Shown: positions 16,032 to 24,155 of the stretch, piece after piece | Numbering within the stretch: the stretch's first letter is position 1 | Layout of the letters: the number at the start of each line of letters is the position of its first letter | From: Klebsiella pneumoniae | GTDB taxonomy: Bacteria > Desulfobacterota > Binatia > Bin18 | Length of the DNA: 47,194 nt | Direction: 5' to 3' | Assembly: GCA_945865755.1 (NCBI GenBank) | Contig: CAMBFS010000006.1 | Coordinates: forward strand, 1-47,194 | Made by a program: the position numbers and the translations under genes | Notes under the pieces: model-generated | Seen by the model: the letters and a program-made list of their open reading frames with translations, nothing else | Databases searched by the model: none | Told to the model about the DNA's origin: nothing

Positions 16032-16806
16032 CGGACACCTCTCCTGGCCGTCAAGACAACCGGAGTTCGGCGGAGTGGGCAAGGGGGTAGGGCGCTTGCG
16101 CGACAGATGCTGGGACATGCGTTGGTGCGTGGTAGTGATGGCCGCGTTGCCGCACGCGGCCATGGAGGGACGGACCTGTCTCGCCTTTTGCCACGTCGCT
16201 CCCGCGCCAGGCCCATCCTGATGTTCTGGTGTATTTCACTTACGAGGGCGCGCTCGCACCTTCTACACGAACACTTGGCTCTTTTTCTTTCCAGCCAACT
16301 GTAACCTTTCCGCTCTCTCACCCCATATACTTCATTACAGAAGCCCAGAGGAAAGGAGCATGAGCCGGATGCAGCACCAGAGACTTGATTGGCCAGCGGA
16401 GGATCACATTCGCTCGCGTGGGCGCACCCTTCGCCAGAGGAAGAACATCGTAACCAAGTTTGGTAGGGTGGGTCACGACTTGGTGCCCGCCACGTGTCCC
16501 ACTCTCGTGTGGTCCGATTTCGTGGCGCGCTCTTCTCCCCCCGATATCAACCACTTACGGTGGCCATGCCACCGAATTCCGCAAATCATTTTTCCCGCGT
16601 CCGCGCCTGCGGTACCCTCACCATTTCAGCAGAGGACACGGTGCGGCCTTGCGAGATAATCCGCAAGCAGCCGTATCCCCTAGTAAGAAGGGCGCAACAG
16701 CAAAGGAGGAGCAGAGCAAAACGTCAGGCAAGGGTAGTCACAACAAACGCGCTGCGTGTCTCCGTGAGAAGCGGAGCCGCAGCCTACATTCTTGGAAGGA
16801 ACAGGT
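16032..16806. other. 775-bp divergent spacer between NACHT and PPC/RTX genes
   Basis: No convincing gene on either strand. It contains promoters by position only. At 16627-16655 a 29-nt block matches 18215-18243 in 26 positions, followed by further patchy similarity, so the leader of the PPC/RTX gene is related to that of the CsgG-like gene. A degenerate copy of the GGTGGGTCACGAC palindrome half lies at 16465. Confidence 0.55.
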
Positions 16807-18057
16807 ATGAACAACTCATCGCGAATTCTTCTTCGCTATACACTCCTGGGTACGTTAGCCCTGGTCGGTCTCACTGGCCGGCCGGGAACAGTCTTGGCGC
16901 AAGGGACCACCTGCGGTACCGCCCCGTTTGTCGCTATCAACCCCGCATCGCCCCCGCGCTACTCTTTGCCCCCGGGGTCAGTGCATTTCTTTCGGGTCAC
17001 CATGCCCAGTCTTGGCCAACTGACGATAACCACGGAGAATGCGGCATTCGATACCTACGGCGCTCTCTATTACCCTGATGGCAGGCTTATTGCGGCAAGC
17101 CATGGAGATTGGGATTTCTGGATTAGCCGGACGAGTTTTCTGCCAGGGACGTATTGCATTAGCGTGCAAGGGGCGTCTTCTTCCGGGACGGGTCTGTATT
17201 GGCTTCGTGTCGATGGCGACTTGGCTACCGATACGCCTGGCGGTTCTCACCTCACCAATGCCTCCGTGGTGCGTAGCGACCTTACCAGGGCGAAGATGGC
17301 TGTTTACACCGACTTGGATTACTTCCAAATTCAAGTGCCACCGGGTGTTTGGCAGGTGACCGTGGGGACGCAGAACGCGGCATTCGATACCTACGGCGCT
17401 CTCTATTACCCTGATGGCAGGCTTATTGCGGAAAGCCATGGAGATTGGGATTTCTGGATTAGCCGGTCCCTGGCAGGCGGCATCTACTACGTGAAAGTGC
17501 AGGGCGCGCAGCCTCACTACACAGGAGACTACTGGCTGAAGGTGTCAGGGGTTCTCTTTCCTCCAGGTACGTGTGCGGGCGTGGCAACTACAATCATTGG
17601 AACCGAAGGCCCTGACATCATCAACGGAACTGCTGGCAACGATGTCATTCAAGCCTTAGGCGGAAATGACACGGTCTACGGCTTTGGCGGCAATGACAGA
17701 ATTTGTGGTGGTGTTGGAGACGATGTCTTGGTCGGTGGCGAGGGGAACGATGCCCTCTATGGCGAGATAGGGACGAACGTCCTCCGTGGAGAAAACGGGG
17801 CAGATTATCTTTATGGAGGCACCGGTGTCGATATTCTCGACGGCGGCGGCGGGATAGATCGCCTGTATGGGTATGCAGGAAACGATGTCCTGGTTGGTGG
17901 CAGCGAGAACGATTTCCTCTATGGGCTTGATGGGAACGATATACAGGTCGGAGGAGGTGGCACTGACGTTCACGACGGTGGGCTCAATAAGGATGTCTGC
18001 GATAAAGAGGTGACGGAAGCCGCTCCGCTGTGTGAGATTCCATTCGCTATTCCGTAG
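16807..18057 (+). CDS. Secreted PPC-repeat protein with RTX calcium-binding nonapeptides
   Basis: 416 aa from ATG 16807 (AAGGA 6 nt upstream). A signal peptide (about 1-31, cleavage near VLA-QG) is followed by two pre-peptidase C-terminal (PPC)-like beta domains (about 60-125 and 170-245), each with FDTYGALYYPDG and SHGDWDFWISR. Then come about a dozen RTX-type GGxGNDxLxG repeats (about 265-400). RTX repeats bind calcium outside the cell. No catalytic domain is visible, so a surface or matrix protein or binding partner is more likely than an enzyme. Type I secretion genes are not in the window, and the N-terminal signal suggests Sec export. A strong terminator follows at 18116. Confidence 0.8.
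   Translation: MNNSSRILLRYTLLGTLALVGLTGRPGTVLAQGTTCGTAPFVAINPASPPRYSLPPGSVHFFRVTMPSLGQLTITTENAAFDTYGALYYPDGRLIAASHGDWDFWISRTSFLPGTYCISVQGASSSGTGLYWLRVDGDLATDTPGGSHLTNASVVRSDLTRAKMAVYTDLDYFQIQVPPGVWQVTVGTQNAAFDTYGALYYPDGRLIAESHGDWDFWISRSLAGGIYYVKVQGAQPHYTGDYWLKVSGVLFPPGTCAGVATTIIGTEGPDIINGTAGNDVIQALGGNDTVYGFGGNDRICGGVGDDVLVGGEGNDALYGEIGTNVLRGENGADYLYGGTGVDILDGGGGIDRLYGYAGNDVLVGGSENDFLYGLDGNDIQVGGGGTDVHDGGLNKDVCDKEVTEAAPLCEIPFAIP
17041..17130 (+). repeat. 90-bp intragenic repeat, copy 1 (PPC domain core)
   Basis: Matches 17377-17466 at 89 of 90 positions; the single change gives Ala versus Glu. The surrounding parts of the two PPC domains are far less alike. Confidence 0.95.
17377..17466 (+). 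repeat. 90-bp intragenic repeat, copy 2 (PPC domain core)
   Basis: Second copy of the block at 17041-17130, 336 bp downstream and in frame. Near-identity at synonymous sites points to very recent duplication or gene conversion. Confidence 0.95.
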
Positions 18058-18115
18058 GGGAGCGGAAAATCGGGAGGTCATCACTCCGCGTGAGACCTGC
18101 TGACGGATTTTGACG

Positions 18116-18150
18116 ATACAGCACCCTCACCCAGGGTGCTGTATTTTTTT
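18116..18150 (+). terminator. Rho-independent terminator after the PPC/RTX gene
   Basis: Perfect 12-bp stem ATACAGCACCCT / AGGGTGCTGTAT with a 5-nt loop, followed by a run of seven T. It lies about 60 bp after the stop at 18057 and isolates the gene from the downstream lipoprotein gene. Confidence 0.95.
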
Positions 18151-18193
18151 GTACGTGTTGTCCCGCGTCGCGCTTCTCCCGATGAGAAATAGC

Positions 18194-18211
18194 GGTGGGT
18201 CACGACCCACC
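18194..18211. repeat. Palindrome GGTGGGT-CACG-ACCCACC
   Basis: Perfect 7-bp stem with 4-nt loop followed by CTAC. A degenerate half-copy is present near 16465, and a similar stem followed by CCTAC occurs at 35128. It resembles extragenic palindromes (REP-like). Confidence 0.7.
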
Positions 18212-18301
18212 CTACAGCAGAGAACAAGGTGTGGCCTTGCGAGAACCCACGTCCGTTCCCGTACTCCCTAGTCAACCGTTCGCAACAGAAGGACATGTCC
18301 C

Positions 18302-19165
18302 ATGAATATCAAAGCAGTCCGAGCCCTAGCGATGTTCGTTCCCATATTGGCGCTCAGCGCGTGCGCGGCGCACCAACCAGGCGTGCAAATCGGCACCGGG
18401 AAAACCATGATGTCGGGCTCCGCTGGCGGGGCGACGAGTGTCGGCGCCAATAAGTCCCTTATCCATTGTGCCCGGTCATTGGGAACGCTCGCCGTGGACG
18501 ATGGCCGGTATGAGGGCACCCGAAGCGTCACCACGGTCGAACCCTTGATCCGGCTGGCGGTCCAACAATCCAATTGTTTTGTCATTACGGCCATCGGCAA
18601 TTCCCGCACCAGCGAGCTGCTTGAGCGGATCACGGACACACAAAGAGAGTCCGGTGAATACCGAACCGGTTCCAAGCAGCAGAAGGGCCAACGGGTCGCG
18701 GCGGATTATTTGTTGGACCCGCAGGTCATCATCGACAATGAAACCACGGGCGGAGAACGATCCAACGCAGGGGCGGGACTCCTGGGCATCATCGGCAACG
18801 TGGCCGGAGTGCCGGCGCTTGGTTCGTTGGCAGGAGGTATTGCGAACGCGATGGAGTCTCGCGTCACGGTGGTGGCCCTCACGTTAATCGATATCCGGTC
18901 CACGACCCAAATCGGCATTTCCGAGGGGAGCGCGACGACCACGAACATTAGCCGGTCCATGGGCGGATGGGCCGGACTGCTCGGAGTGGCTGGGGTAGCT
19001 GGTGTCGCCGGGGGCATGAGCAGTTTCACCCGGACCCCGGAAGGACAGGCCACGGCGGCCGCCTTCTTTGACGCGTACAACAGCATGGTGCAGTCGCTGC
19101 AAAACTACAAAGCCCAAGATGTGGCGGGCGGATTGGGGCGAGGCGGTGTGCTCAACGTCAATTAG
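18302..19165 (+). CDS. CsgG/HfaB-like lipoprotein
   Basis: 287 aa. Lipobox LSAC (Cys21) after a signal peptide starting MNIKAVRALAMFVP. The pattern resembles CsgG/HfaB outer-membrane assembly lipoproteins: RSLGTLAVDD, EPLIRLAVQQSNCFVITAI, QRVAADYLLDPQVI, a Gly/Ala-rich central segment, then VTVVALTLIDIRSTTQIGISEG. CsgG forms an outer-membrane export channel; many relatives have no known substrate. A secreted RTX/PPC protein encoded immediately upstream, with a similar leader, is a possible client, but this is inference. RBS AGAAGGA lies about 9 nt upstream. Confidence 0.65.
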   Translation: MNIKAVRALAMFVPILALSACAAHQPGVQIGTGKTMMSGSAGGATSVGANKSLIHCARSLGTLAVDDGRYEGTRSVTTVEPLIRLAVQQSNCFVITAIGNSRTSELLERITDTQRESGEYRTGSKQQKGQRVAADYLLDPQVIIDNETTGGERSNAGAGLLGIIGNVAGVPALGSLAGGIANAMESRVTVVALTLIDIRSTTQIGISEGSATTTNISRSMGGWAGLLGVAGVAGVAGGMSSFTRTPEGQATAAAFFDAYNSMVQSLQNYKAQDVAGGLGRGGVLNVN

Positions 19166-19459
19166 CCCGGGTCCGGGGTGCGCGATGGAGCCCGGATGGA
19201 ACGGCGTGCAATCCGGGATTCCCACTCTCACCATGCGTCTTCCTGGATTGCGTTTCGCTTTATCCAGGCGACCCGCTGTAAGCGTAGCACCCAAGTTCCG
19301 CGCCATGAGTGCCCACCGACTTCCCACGGAGAGGCGGCTAGCGCGGGTGCTTTTGGGCGACCACCGTTAGCTCCAAGGAGATGACCCCGGAACTGTCACT
19401 ATTTCCGTGCCTGGCGTAATAGGTATTGATAAGTCACGATGGTGGAGGAGGGCCTCCGT

Positions 19460-20113
19460 GTGGGAAGAATTACCGTACCGCCAGATATAGAGCGGCTATT
19501 TGATAAACCGGGACGAGAATGGACAGAGGAGGAAAAAACGCGTGTCTTACACTGGCTCTGTGAACCGCGGTCGTTGCAATTTCAGCTTTTAGCGCGGACC
19601 CTCCTCCGGCACCTTGGTGGAGGAGCAACGGCAGCCGACGCCGAAGAAGCGGTATTTTGGCTTCTTGGTACTCGTTATGATGCGATTGTTCGTAGTTATG
19701 ATCCCGCGAAGGAGAAGGCTCTTCGGTTTGGAGACTATCTGCTGTGGTGCTTAGGGCAGGATTGTCGCCGTCATGGCGGAATGATTCGACAGCGCCTGTA
19801 TCATGAGCAAATCCAGCCAGCGTATGGAGATGACGAAGAGCATAAGCTTGAAGTGGTAGTACCAGACGACGACCCAGCACACCGACCTGAGAACATCGCG
19901 GCTTGGCAACAATTTGGGAGGGAACTGACTGAGTGCATCAAGGCATTGTCTAACGAAAATCACAGAATGGCATTCGTACTCTGTGTTTTGCAGGGACGAT
20001 CCTATGAACAGATAGCCGAAGAAATGGGCTGTCCCCTAGGCTCTGTCTGCGGCTGGGTGAACCGATCCCGGCGACAAGTGGCCGAATGTCTCAGCAAAAA
20101 GGGACTCGTATGA
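19460..20113 (+). CDS. ECF-like sigma-70 family RNA polymerase sigma factor
   Basis: 217 aa from GTG 19460, chosen because GGAGGAGG lies 8 nt upstream; an in-frame ATG at 19439 has no such signal. The sigma2-like part (about 45-110) has RYDAIVRSYDPAKEKALRFGDYL. Region 4 is clear near the C-terminus: ECIKALSNENHRMAFVLCVLQG then helix-turn-helix RSYEQIAEEMGCPLGSVCGWVNRSRRQV. The stop overlaps the next start (ATGA), so it is translationally coupled to a zinc-finger anti-sigma candidate. The long spacer and unusual N-terminus set it apart from housekeeping ECFs. Confidence 0.85.
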   Translation: MGRITVPPDIERLFDKPGREWTEEEKTRVLHWLCEPRSLQFQLLARTLLRHLGGGATAADAEEAVFWLLGTRYDAIVRSYDPAKEKALRFGDYLLWCLGQDCRRHGGMIRQRLYHEQIQPAYGDDEEHKLEVVVPDDDPAHRPENIAAWQQFGRELTECIKALSNENHRMAFVLCVLQGRSYEQIAEEMGCPLGSVCGWVNRSRRQVAECLSKKGLV

Positions 20114-20796
20114 AAGCTCGGAAAACCATAGTGACCGTACGACAGCTTGAACAATTGGCGGGAATCCTCCGCACGACATTGTCGCAGCCCTTCACCCCAT
20201 GCTTGAGAGACGAAGAGTTCGTTGAGTATTCGATGGCACTCCGCCCTCAAGATGACACCCGGCGAATACAAGACCATCTTGCCTCTTGCGAGGAGTGCAC
20301 CGAAGAGATGCGGAGACTTGTGGAGGAGGCCAGAGCCTGGGAAGGGAAGCCGGGGGAGCAGCGCCTAGCGGCTCTCCGACAAAGGATGGAAAATCAAGGG
20401 ATTCTAGTCACGCCACCCTCTCCTGGGGAAACGAAACTTTCCATAGCCACGCTACGCGATGGACTGCGGCATTTTCTTGAGGCGTTCTCGTATTCCGTTG
20501 CGTTCGCGCCCAGCTCACATGGCGGCATATCCCGACCTGATGAGCGGGAATCAGCAGACGGGACGTTCACGCTGTTCATCAAAGAAGATAAAGCCCGGAA
20601 TGTCCTTATTCGGGTTGCCGTTGTTACTCCAGAGTTAGAGGAGACGGTCAAGATACGTCTCTCAGCGGGGGAATGGCATGAAGAGGTCGCGTTGGCTCGC
20701 TTTGATGCGTATCAGATAGGCGCTGAGGTGATGATTCCTTATGAGGAACGGAAAAAATTTCCTGAAGGGACAACTCTCTTCGCCACGGTCATCTGA
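20110..20796 (+). CDS. Putative soluble zinc-finger anti-sigma factor
   Basis: 228 aa from ATG 20110, which overlaps the sigma stop as ATGA and has AAGGGA upstream. A ZAS-type zinc motif is visible: Cys31, then His56-x3-Cys60-x2-Cys63 in DHLASCEECTEEM. There is no transmembrane helix, so it is cytosolic, unlike most ECF anti-sigmas. The C-terminal part (about 120-228) is beta-rich with GTFTLFIKEDKARNVLIRV and SAGEWHEEVALARF, possibly a ligand-sensing domain. Position and motif argue that it holds the sigma factor inactive; the Lon-like protease next door is the obvious candidate for releasing it. Confidence 0.75.
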   Translation: MKARKTIVTVRQLEQLAGILRTTLSQPFTPCLRDEEFVEYSMALRPQDDTRRIQDHLASCEECTEEMRRLVEEARAWEGKPGEQRLAALRQRMENQGILVTPPSPGETKLSIATLRDGLRHFLEAFSYSVAFAPSSHGGISRPDERESADGTFTLFIKEDKARNVLIRVAVVTPELEETVKIRLSAGEWHEEVALARFDAYQIGAEVMIPYEERKKFPEGTTLFATVI

Positions 20797-20850
20797 CCAA
20801 TTCCCAACCAGTAGCGGCATTGGAAATTTTGCGAAGCGCGAGATTGCAAT

Positions 20851-21870
20851 ATGATGGACCAAGACCTCCACACGCTCCTTCAAGTCCCCCGCCTGCGGAA
20901 CCTGCCGGTAGTTCAATGGGTCAGAGCGCAGACTTTCTGGGAAAAGCTCACAAGCGGGGATACCCTCTTTACCGCCCTTTCCAAGGCGGTGAAAGGACGG
21001 AGTCTTGGGGATGCCGCTCAGTTAGCGGGCGAATGGAATGAGGCCAGGGATAAACTCAAAGATGCGGACTTTGATACGCGGTGGAATACTGTGCGTGCTC
21101 TCGTGTGGTGCGCGGAGCACGCCGTGTTGCTACAAGAGAATCCGGTCATGGAGATAGACTCCGCGTCCTTGGCCGTGCGCGGGTTTCCTTCTTTTCTCAA
21201 GGGTCGTGAGGAGTGGGCGTGGATCACGATTCGCTCGTTTCTTGATCTCCCGCGTCGCCCAGTACGCGTTCCCGTCGTTGGGTGGGACCCCAAAGGAGAG
21301 ACTGGTGGCATCCTGCGGACATTGGTCTTGGAAGTATTCGAACGAGGAGCCGGACATATCGCTCATCACCCAGCGCAGGTATTTGAAACGAGCAGTGATG
21401 ACGATTTTCGCGAGTCCATAAAGAATGCGTGGCGGGCCGCTCGATTCCTTGTGCAACAACAGATGGGGACAACTCTGTACGACGGTCGCTGGCAGTTACT
21501 GGAGAAGGACGCGTTCGCACAACATGCGAACGGTCCATCCGCGGGCGGGGCCGCCGCCTTGGGCTTCTATCATGCCCTCCGCAATACTGTTCCCGATGAT
21601 GGGTTGATCGTTACGGCAGCAGTGCAACCTACTGGTGAGCTGGAAGAAGTTGACGGCATACCAGCCAAAGTAAGAGCCATTGCCAATGCCGGTTGCTTTG
21701 ACACGATCGTCGTTGCTGGTGAAGACAACAAAACGGAAGCAGAGAAGGTCCTAGCAGAGTTAAAGAAGGGGGAAGCTATTCGTGTCGGAACCCCGGAAGA
21801 ACTCCTTCGCCACGCCAGCTCGCGCTGGCGCACGTCCCCGGCGGAGACGCTCAAATGGCAGCCGGATTGA
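20851..21870 (+). CDS. Stand-alone Lon-type (S16) serine protease with novel N-terminal region
   Basis: 339 aa. The C-terminal 120 residues form a Lon proteolytic domain: catalytic Ser230 in NGPSAGGAAALG and Lys273 in VDGIPAKVRAIANAG, 43 residues apart, the same spacing as Ser679/Lys722 of E. coli Lon, followed by FDTIVVAGEDN. No AAA+ ATPase module is present. The first 215 residues match nothing I recognise (Trp-rich, helical, then RRPVRVPVVGWDP). It lies 54 nt after the anti-sigma gene on the same strand, forming a three-gene operon. ATP-independent Lon-like domains usually act on partners or on themselves. The RBS is weak, so coupling or a different start is possible. Confidence 0.8.
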   Translation: MMDQDLHTLLQVPRLRNLPVVQWVRAQTFWEKLTSGDTLFTALSKAVKGRSLGDAAQLAGEWNEARDKLKDADFDTRWNTVRALVWCAEHAVLLQENPVMEIDSASLAVRGFPSFLKGREEWAWITIRSFLDLPRRPVRVPVVGWDPKGETGGILRTLVLEVFERGAGHIAHHPAQVFETSSDDDFRESIKNAWRAARFLVQQQMGTTLYDGRWQLLEKDAFAQHANGPSAGGAAALGFYHALRNTVPDDGLIVTAAVQPTGELEEVDGIPAKVRAIANAGCFDTIVVAGEDNKTEAEKVLAELKKGEAIRVGTPEELLRHASSRWRTSPAETLKWQPD

Positions 21871-21927
21871 TCCCCCGGCGAGTAGGGCACGGAATCGCGG
21901 GAGTGCACGAATCTTTTGTGGCTCGCT

Positions 21928-22593
21928 TTAGAACCCCAGGAGCGAACGTAATTCAGCGACACTGTTGAGAATGTGGTCTGGAGATTCCAGCGCCAAGACC
22001 TCGTGCGGGCTGGTGCCGGTGAGGACGCCGATGGTGTAGAGGCCAGCGGCTTTGCCGGCGCGAATGTCGATTGGTGAATCCCCAATAAAGACCGCCTCGT
22101 GCGGATCAAGCTGTAAATGACCCAGACATTTGAGCACCGGTTCGGGATGGGGTTTGTGACTGGCGACATCCTCGCGGCCCACGATACCGTGAAAGAGATG
22201 ACGCACGCCCCACTGATCGAGAAACGGCAACGCGCGCCCCGATGACGTCGCGATCCCCAAGCGCAGCCCTTTCGTCGAGAGTTCGTGGAGTAACTCGACA
22301 CTACCGGGAATCGCCTCGGTTTCGTAGTGATACCGGCGCATCCACTCGGACATGCGCTCATCAAAGATGCGTTTCAGCGTGGCTTCGACGTCAGGATAAT
22401 CCGGCGGAAAGAGCTTCATCAACGGATTTTCCGCTCCCACCCGCATGAGCGCATAGACCTGTTCTTTTGGAGCCGGAGGGACACCCGCCAACTGGAGCAC
22501 CTCCACCGCGACCTCGTAGAACGCGCCCACGGAGTCGGCGATAGTGCCATCAACATCAAAGATGACTCCTCTAACCCGTAATGGCTTCGTCAT
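21928..22593 (-). CDS. HAD-superfamily hydrolase (phosphoglycolate-phosphatase-like)
   Basis: 221 aa from ATG 22593, which overlaps the coaE stop as ATGA. Motif I FDVDGTIAD with nucleophile Asp13 and Asp15, motif II Thr/Ser in GIATSSGR, motif III Lys in SHKPHPEP, motif IV GDSPIDIRAG. The cap sits between motifs I and II, as in beta-phosphoglucomutase and Gph-type phosphatases; the substrate is uncertain. It is translationally coupled to coaE. Its 3' end and downstream flank are duplicated as a ghost at 13484, making this gene the right border of the accessory block. Confidence 0.88.
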   Translation of the reverse strand: MTKPLRVRGVIFDVDGTIADSVGAFYEVAVEVLQLAGVPPAPKEQVYALMRVGAENPLMKLFPPDYPDVEATLKRIFDERMSEWMRRYHYETEAIPGSVELLHELSTKGLRLGIATSSGRALPFLDQWGVRHLFHGIVGREDVASHKPHPEPVLKCLGHLQLDPHEAVFIGDSPIDIRAGKAAGLYTIGVLTGTSPHEVLALESPDHILNSVAELRSLLGF

Positions 22594-23186
22594 GCGGACA
22601 CTCGTCTCCACGCGACCCCGATTGCTTGTCGTAATGCTTCAAGGGTGCCGTCGTTCTCAATGACGATCTGGGCGTATGTGCGTCGTTCGCTATCCGAAAG
22701 CTGACTGGCGATGCGCGCTTCGGTCTCTGTGGCCGCCATGCCGCGTTGGGTCGCGACCCGATCAATGACCGCGCTTTTATTAGTCACGACTAACCAGACC
22801 TCATCGGCGAGTGGCAACCAGTTGGCTTCAATCAAAATGGCCGCTTCGACGACAATGGGTTTGGTGAACCCTTCGGCTCGTTTGGCCTTGATGCGCCGGT
22901 CAATATCTTGAAACATCAACGGATGCACGATGCCATTCAATTTTTTGCGGGCATCGCCGCTGCCAAAGACAAGGGCGCCCAATTTTTTGCGATCAATCGT
23001 TTGATCGGGCGCCAGAATGTCATGCCCAAACGCCGTGGTGAGCTGGTGCCAGGCTTCCTTGCCGGGCAGATAAATTTCATGTCCGACTTTATCCGCGTCG
23101 ATCACAAACGCGCCAAGTTCGGCTAGTATTTGCGAAACCGTGCTTTTGCCTGAGCCAATACCGCCGGTGAGTCCAATCGTTTTCAT
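22590..23186 (-). CDS. coaE: Dephospho-CoA kinase
   Basis: 198 aa from ATG 23186 (the frame extends further upstream but MKTIGLTGGIGSGKS is the family start). It performs the last step of CoA synthesis, ATP-dependent phosphorylation of dephospho-CoA. P-loop GGIGSGKST (8-16), then ELGAFVIDADKVGHEIY, HPLMFQDI and VVEAAILIEANW, all typical. It overlaps the downstream HAD gene by 4 nt. Confidence 0.95.
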   Translation of the reverse strand: MKTIGLTGGIGSGKSTVSQILAELGAFVIDADKVGHEIYLPGKEAWHQLTTAFGHDILAPDQTIDRKKLGALVFGSGDARKKLNGIVHPLMFQDIDRRIKAKRAEGFTKPIVVEAAILIEANWLPLADEVWLVVTNKSAVIDRVATQRGMAATETEARIASQLSDSERRTYAQIVIENDGTLEALRQAIGVAWRRVSA

Positions 23187-23391
23187 GGAGGTGCGTGTCC
23201 TTGCTGGTGGGGCGTTGCGCTTTGTTGTGGCAGAGATCGAAAAGTTGCGCAAGGACTTGGCAAGGGCCGAACAATGACGCTACAACGTGAAACGGAATAA
23301 GGAAAATCTCATTTGGTCCCCTCACCCCCTAGCCTTCTCCCAGCCGGAAGAGGGAATTTTTGTACGGACCCACACGAGAGGAGGAGACGCC

Positions 23392-24141
23392 ATGCCGTAC
23401 GCGGACATCCGAGGAGTGCACCTCTATTACGAAGACCGAGGCCAAGGCTTCCCCTTGCTCCTGATTCCAGGGGCCTTGGGGACCGGGCTCACAGATTTTG
23501 GTCCGCAACTCGACGCCTTGCCGCAGGCGGGCGTGCGAGTGATCGCGCCCGATGCCCGTGGCTATGGGAAATCCCGTCCTCCGCGGCGACAGTTCCCTCT
23601 CGATTTCTATGAACAGGACGCGCAAGACTGTGCCGCCTTGATGGAAACGTTAGGGTGTCAGACTTACGCGGTGGGCGGCTGGAGCGATGGGGCGATCATC
23701 GGCTTATTATTGACGCTGCAACAGCCGCAACGCGTCACCAAACTCGCGATCTGGGGTGGCAACGCCTACTTGGCGACCGAGGACATCGCCGCCTATGAGA
23801 CCACGCGAGCACTCTCTTCATGGTCTCCACGCATGGTCGAAGCGATGGGAGCCGTTTATGGCGACGAATTGCAGGAGCTGTGGTCACGGTGGTGCGATGG
23901 GATGCTGGCGATCTACTGTTCAGGTGGTGAACTCTGTCGTCAACGGCTGTCTCTGATCCAGTGTCCCACGTTGATTCTTCACGGGGCGAAAGACCCGCTG
24001 GTGCCGACCTTTCACGCCGATGTCCTGAAAGCGGGGATTCCCCATTCGCGGCTGCACATGTTCCCGGACGGCAAACATAATATCCACACCGCATTCGCGC
24101 AGGAGTTCAATCGACTCTTGCTGGAATTTTTACGCTCATAA
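23392..24141 (+). CDS. Alpha/beta-fold hydrolase
   Basis: 249 aa, start ATG 23392 with GAGGAGGAG upstream. Oxyanion region LLLIPGALG, nucleophile elbow GGWSDG (Ser98), acidic residue in HGAKDPLVP and catalytic His in DGKHNIH. It belongs to the broad esterase, haloperoxidase or bromoperoxidase-like group; the substrate is unknown. The upstream spacer contains a CCCTCACCCCCTAGCC type repeat that also occurs around 33511. The next gene follows after 14 nt, so the two are probably co-transcribed. Confidence 0.85.
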   Translation: MPYADIRGVHLYYEDRGQGFPLLLIPGALGTGLTDFGPQLDALPQAGVRVIAPDARGYGKSRPPRRQFPLDFYEQDAQDCAALMETLGCQTYAVGGWSDGAIIGLLLTLQQPQRVTKLAIWGGNAYLATEDIAAYETTRALSSWSPRMVEAMGAVYGDELQELWSRWCDGMLAIYCSGGELCRQRLSLIQCPTLILHGAKDPLVPTFHADVLKAGIPHSRLHMFPDGKHNIHTAFAQEFNRLLLEFLRS

Positions 24142-24155
24142 ATAAGGAGGAGCTG

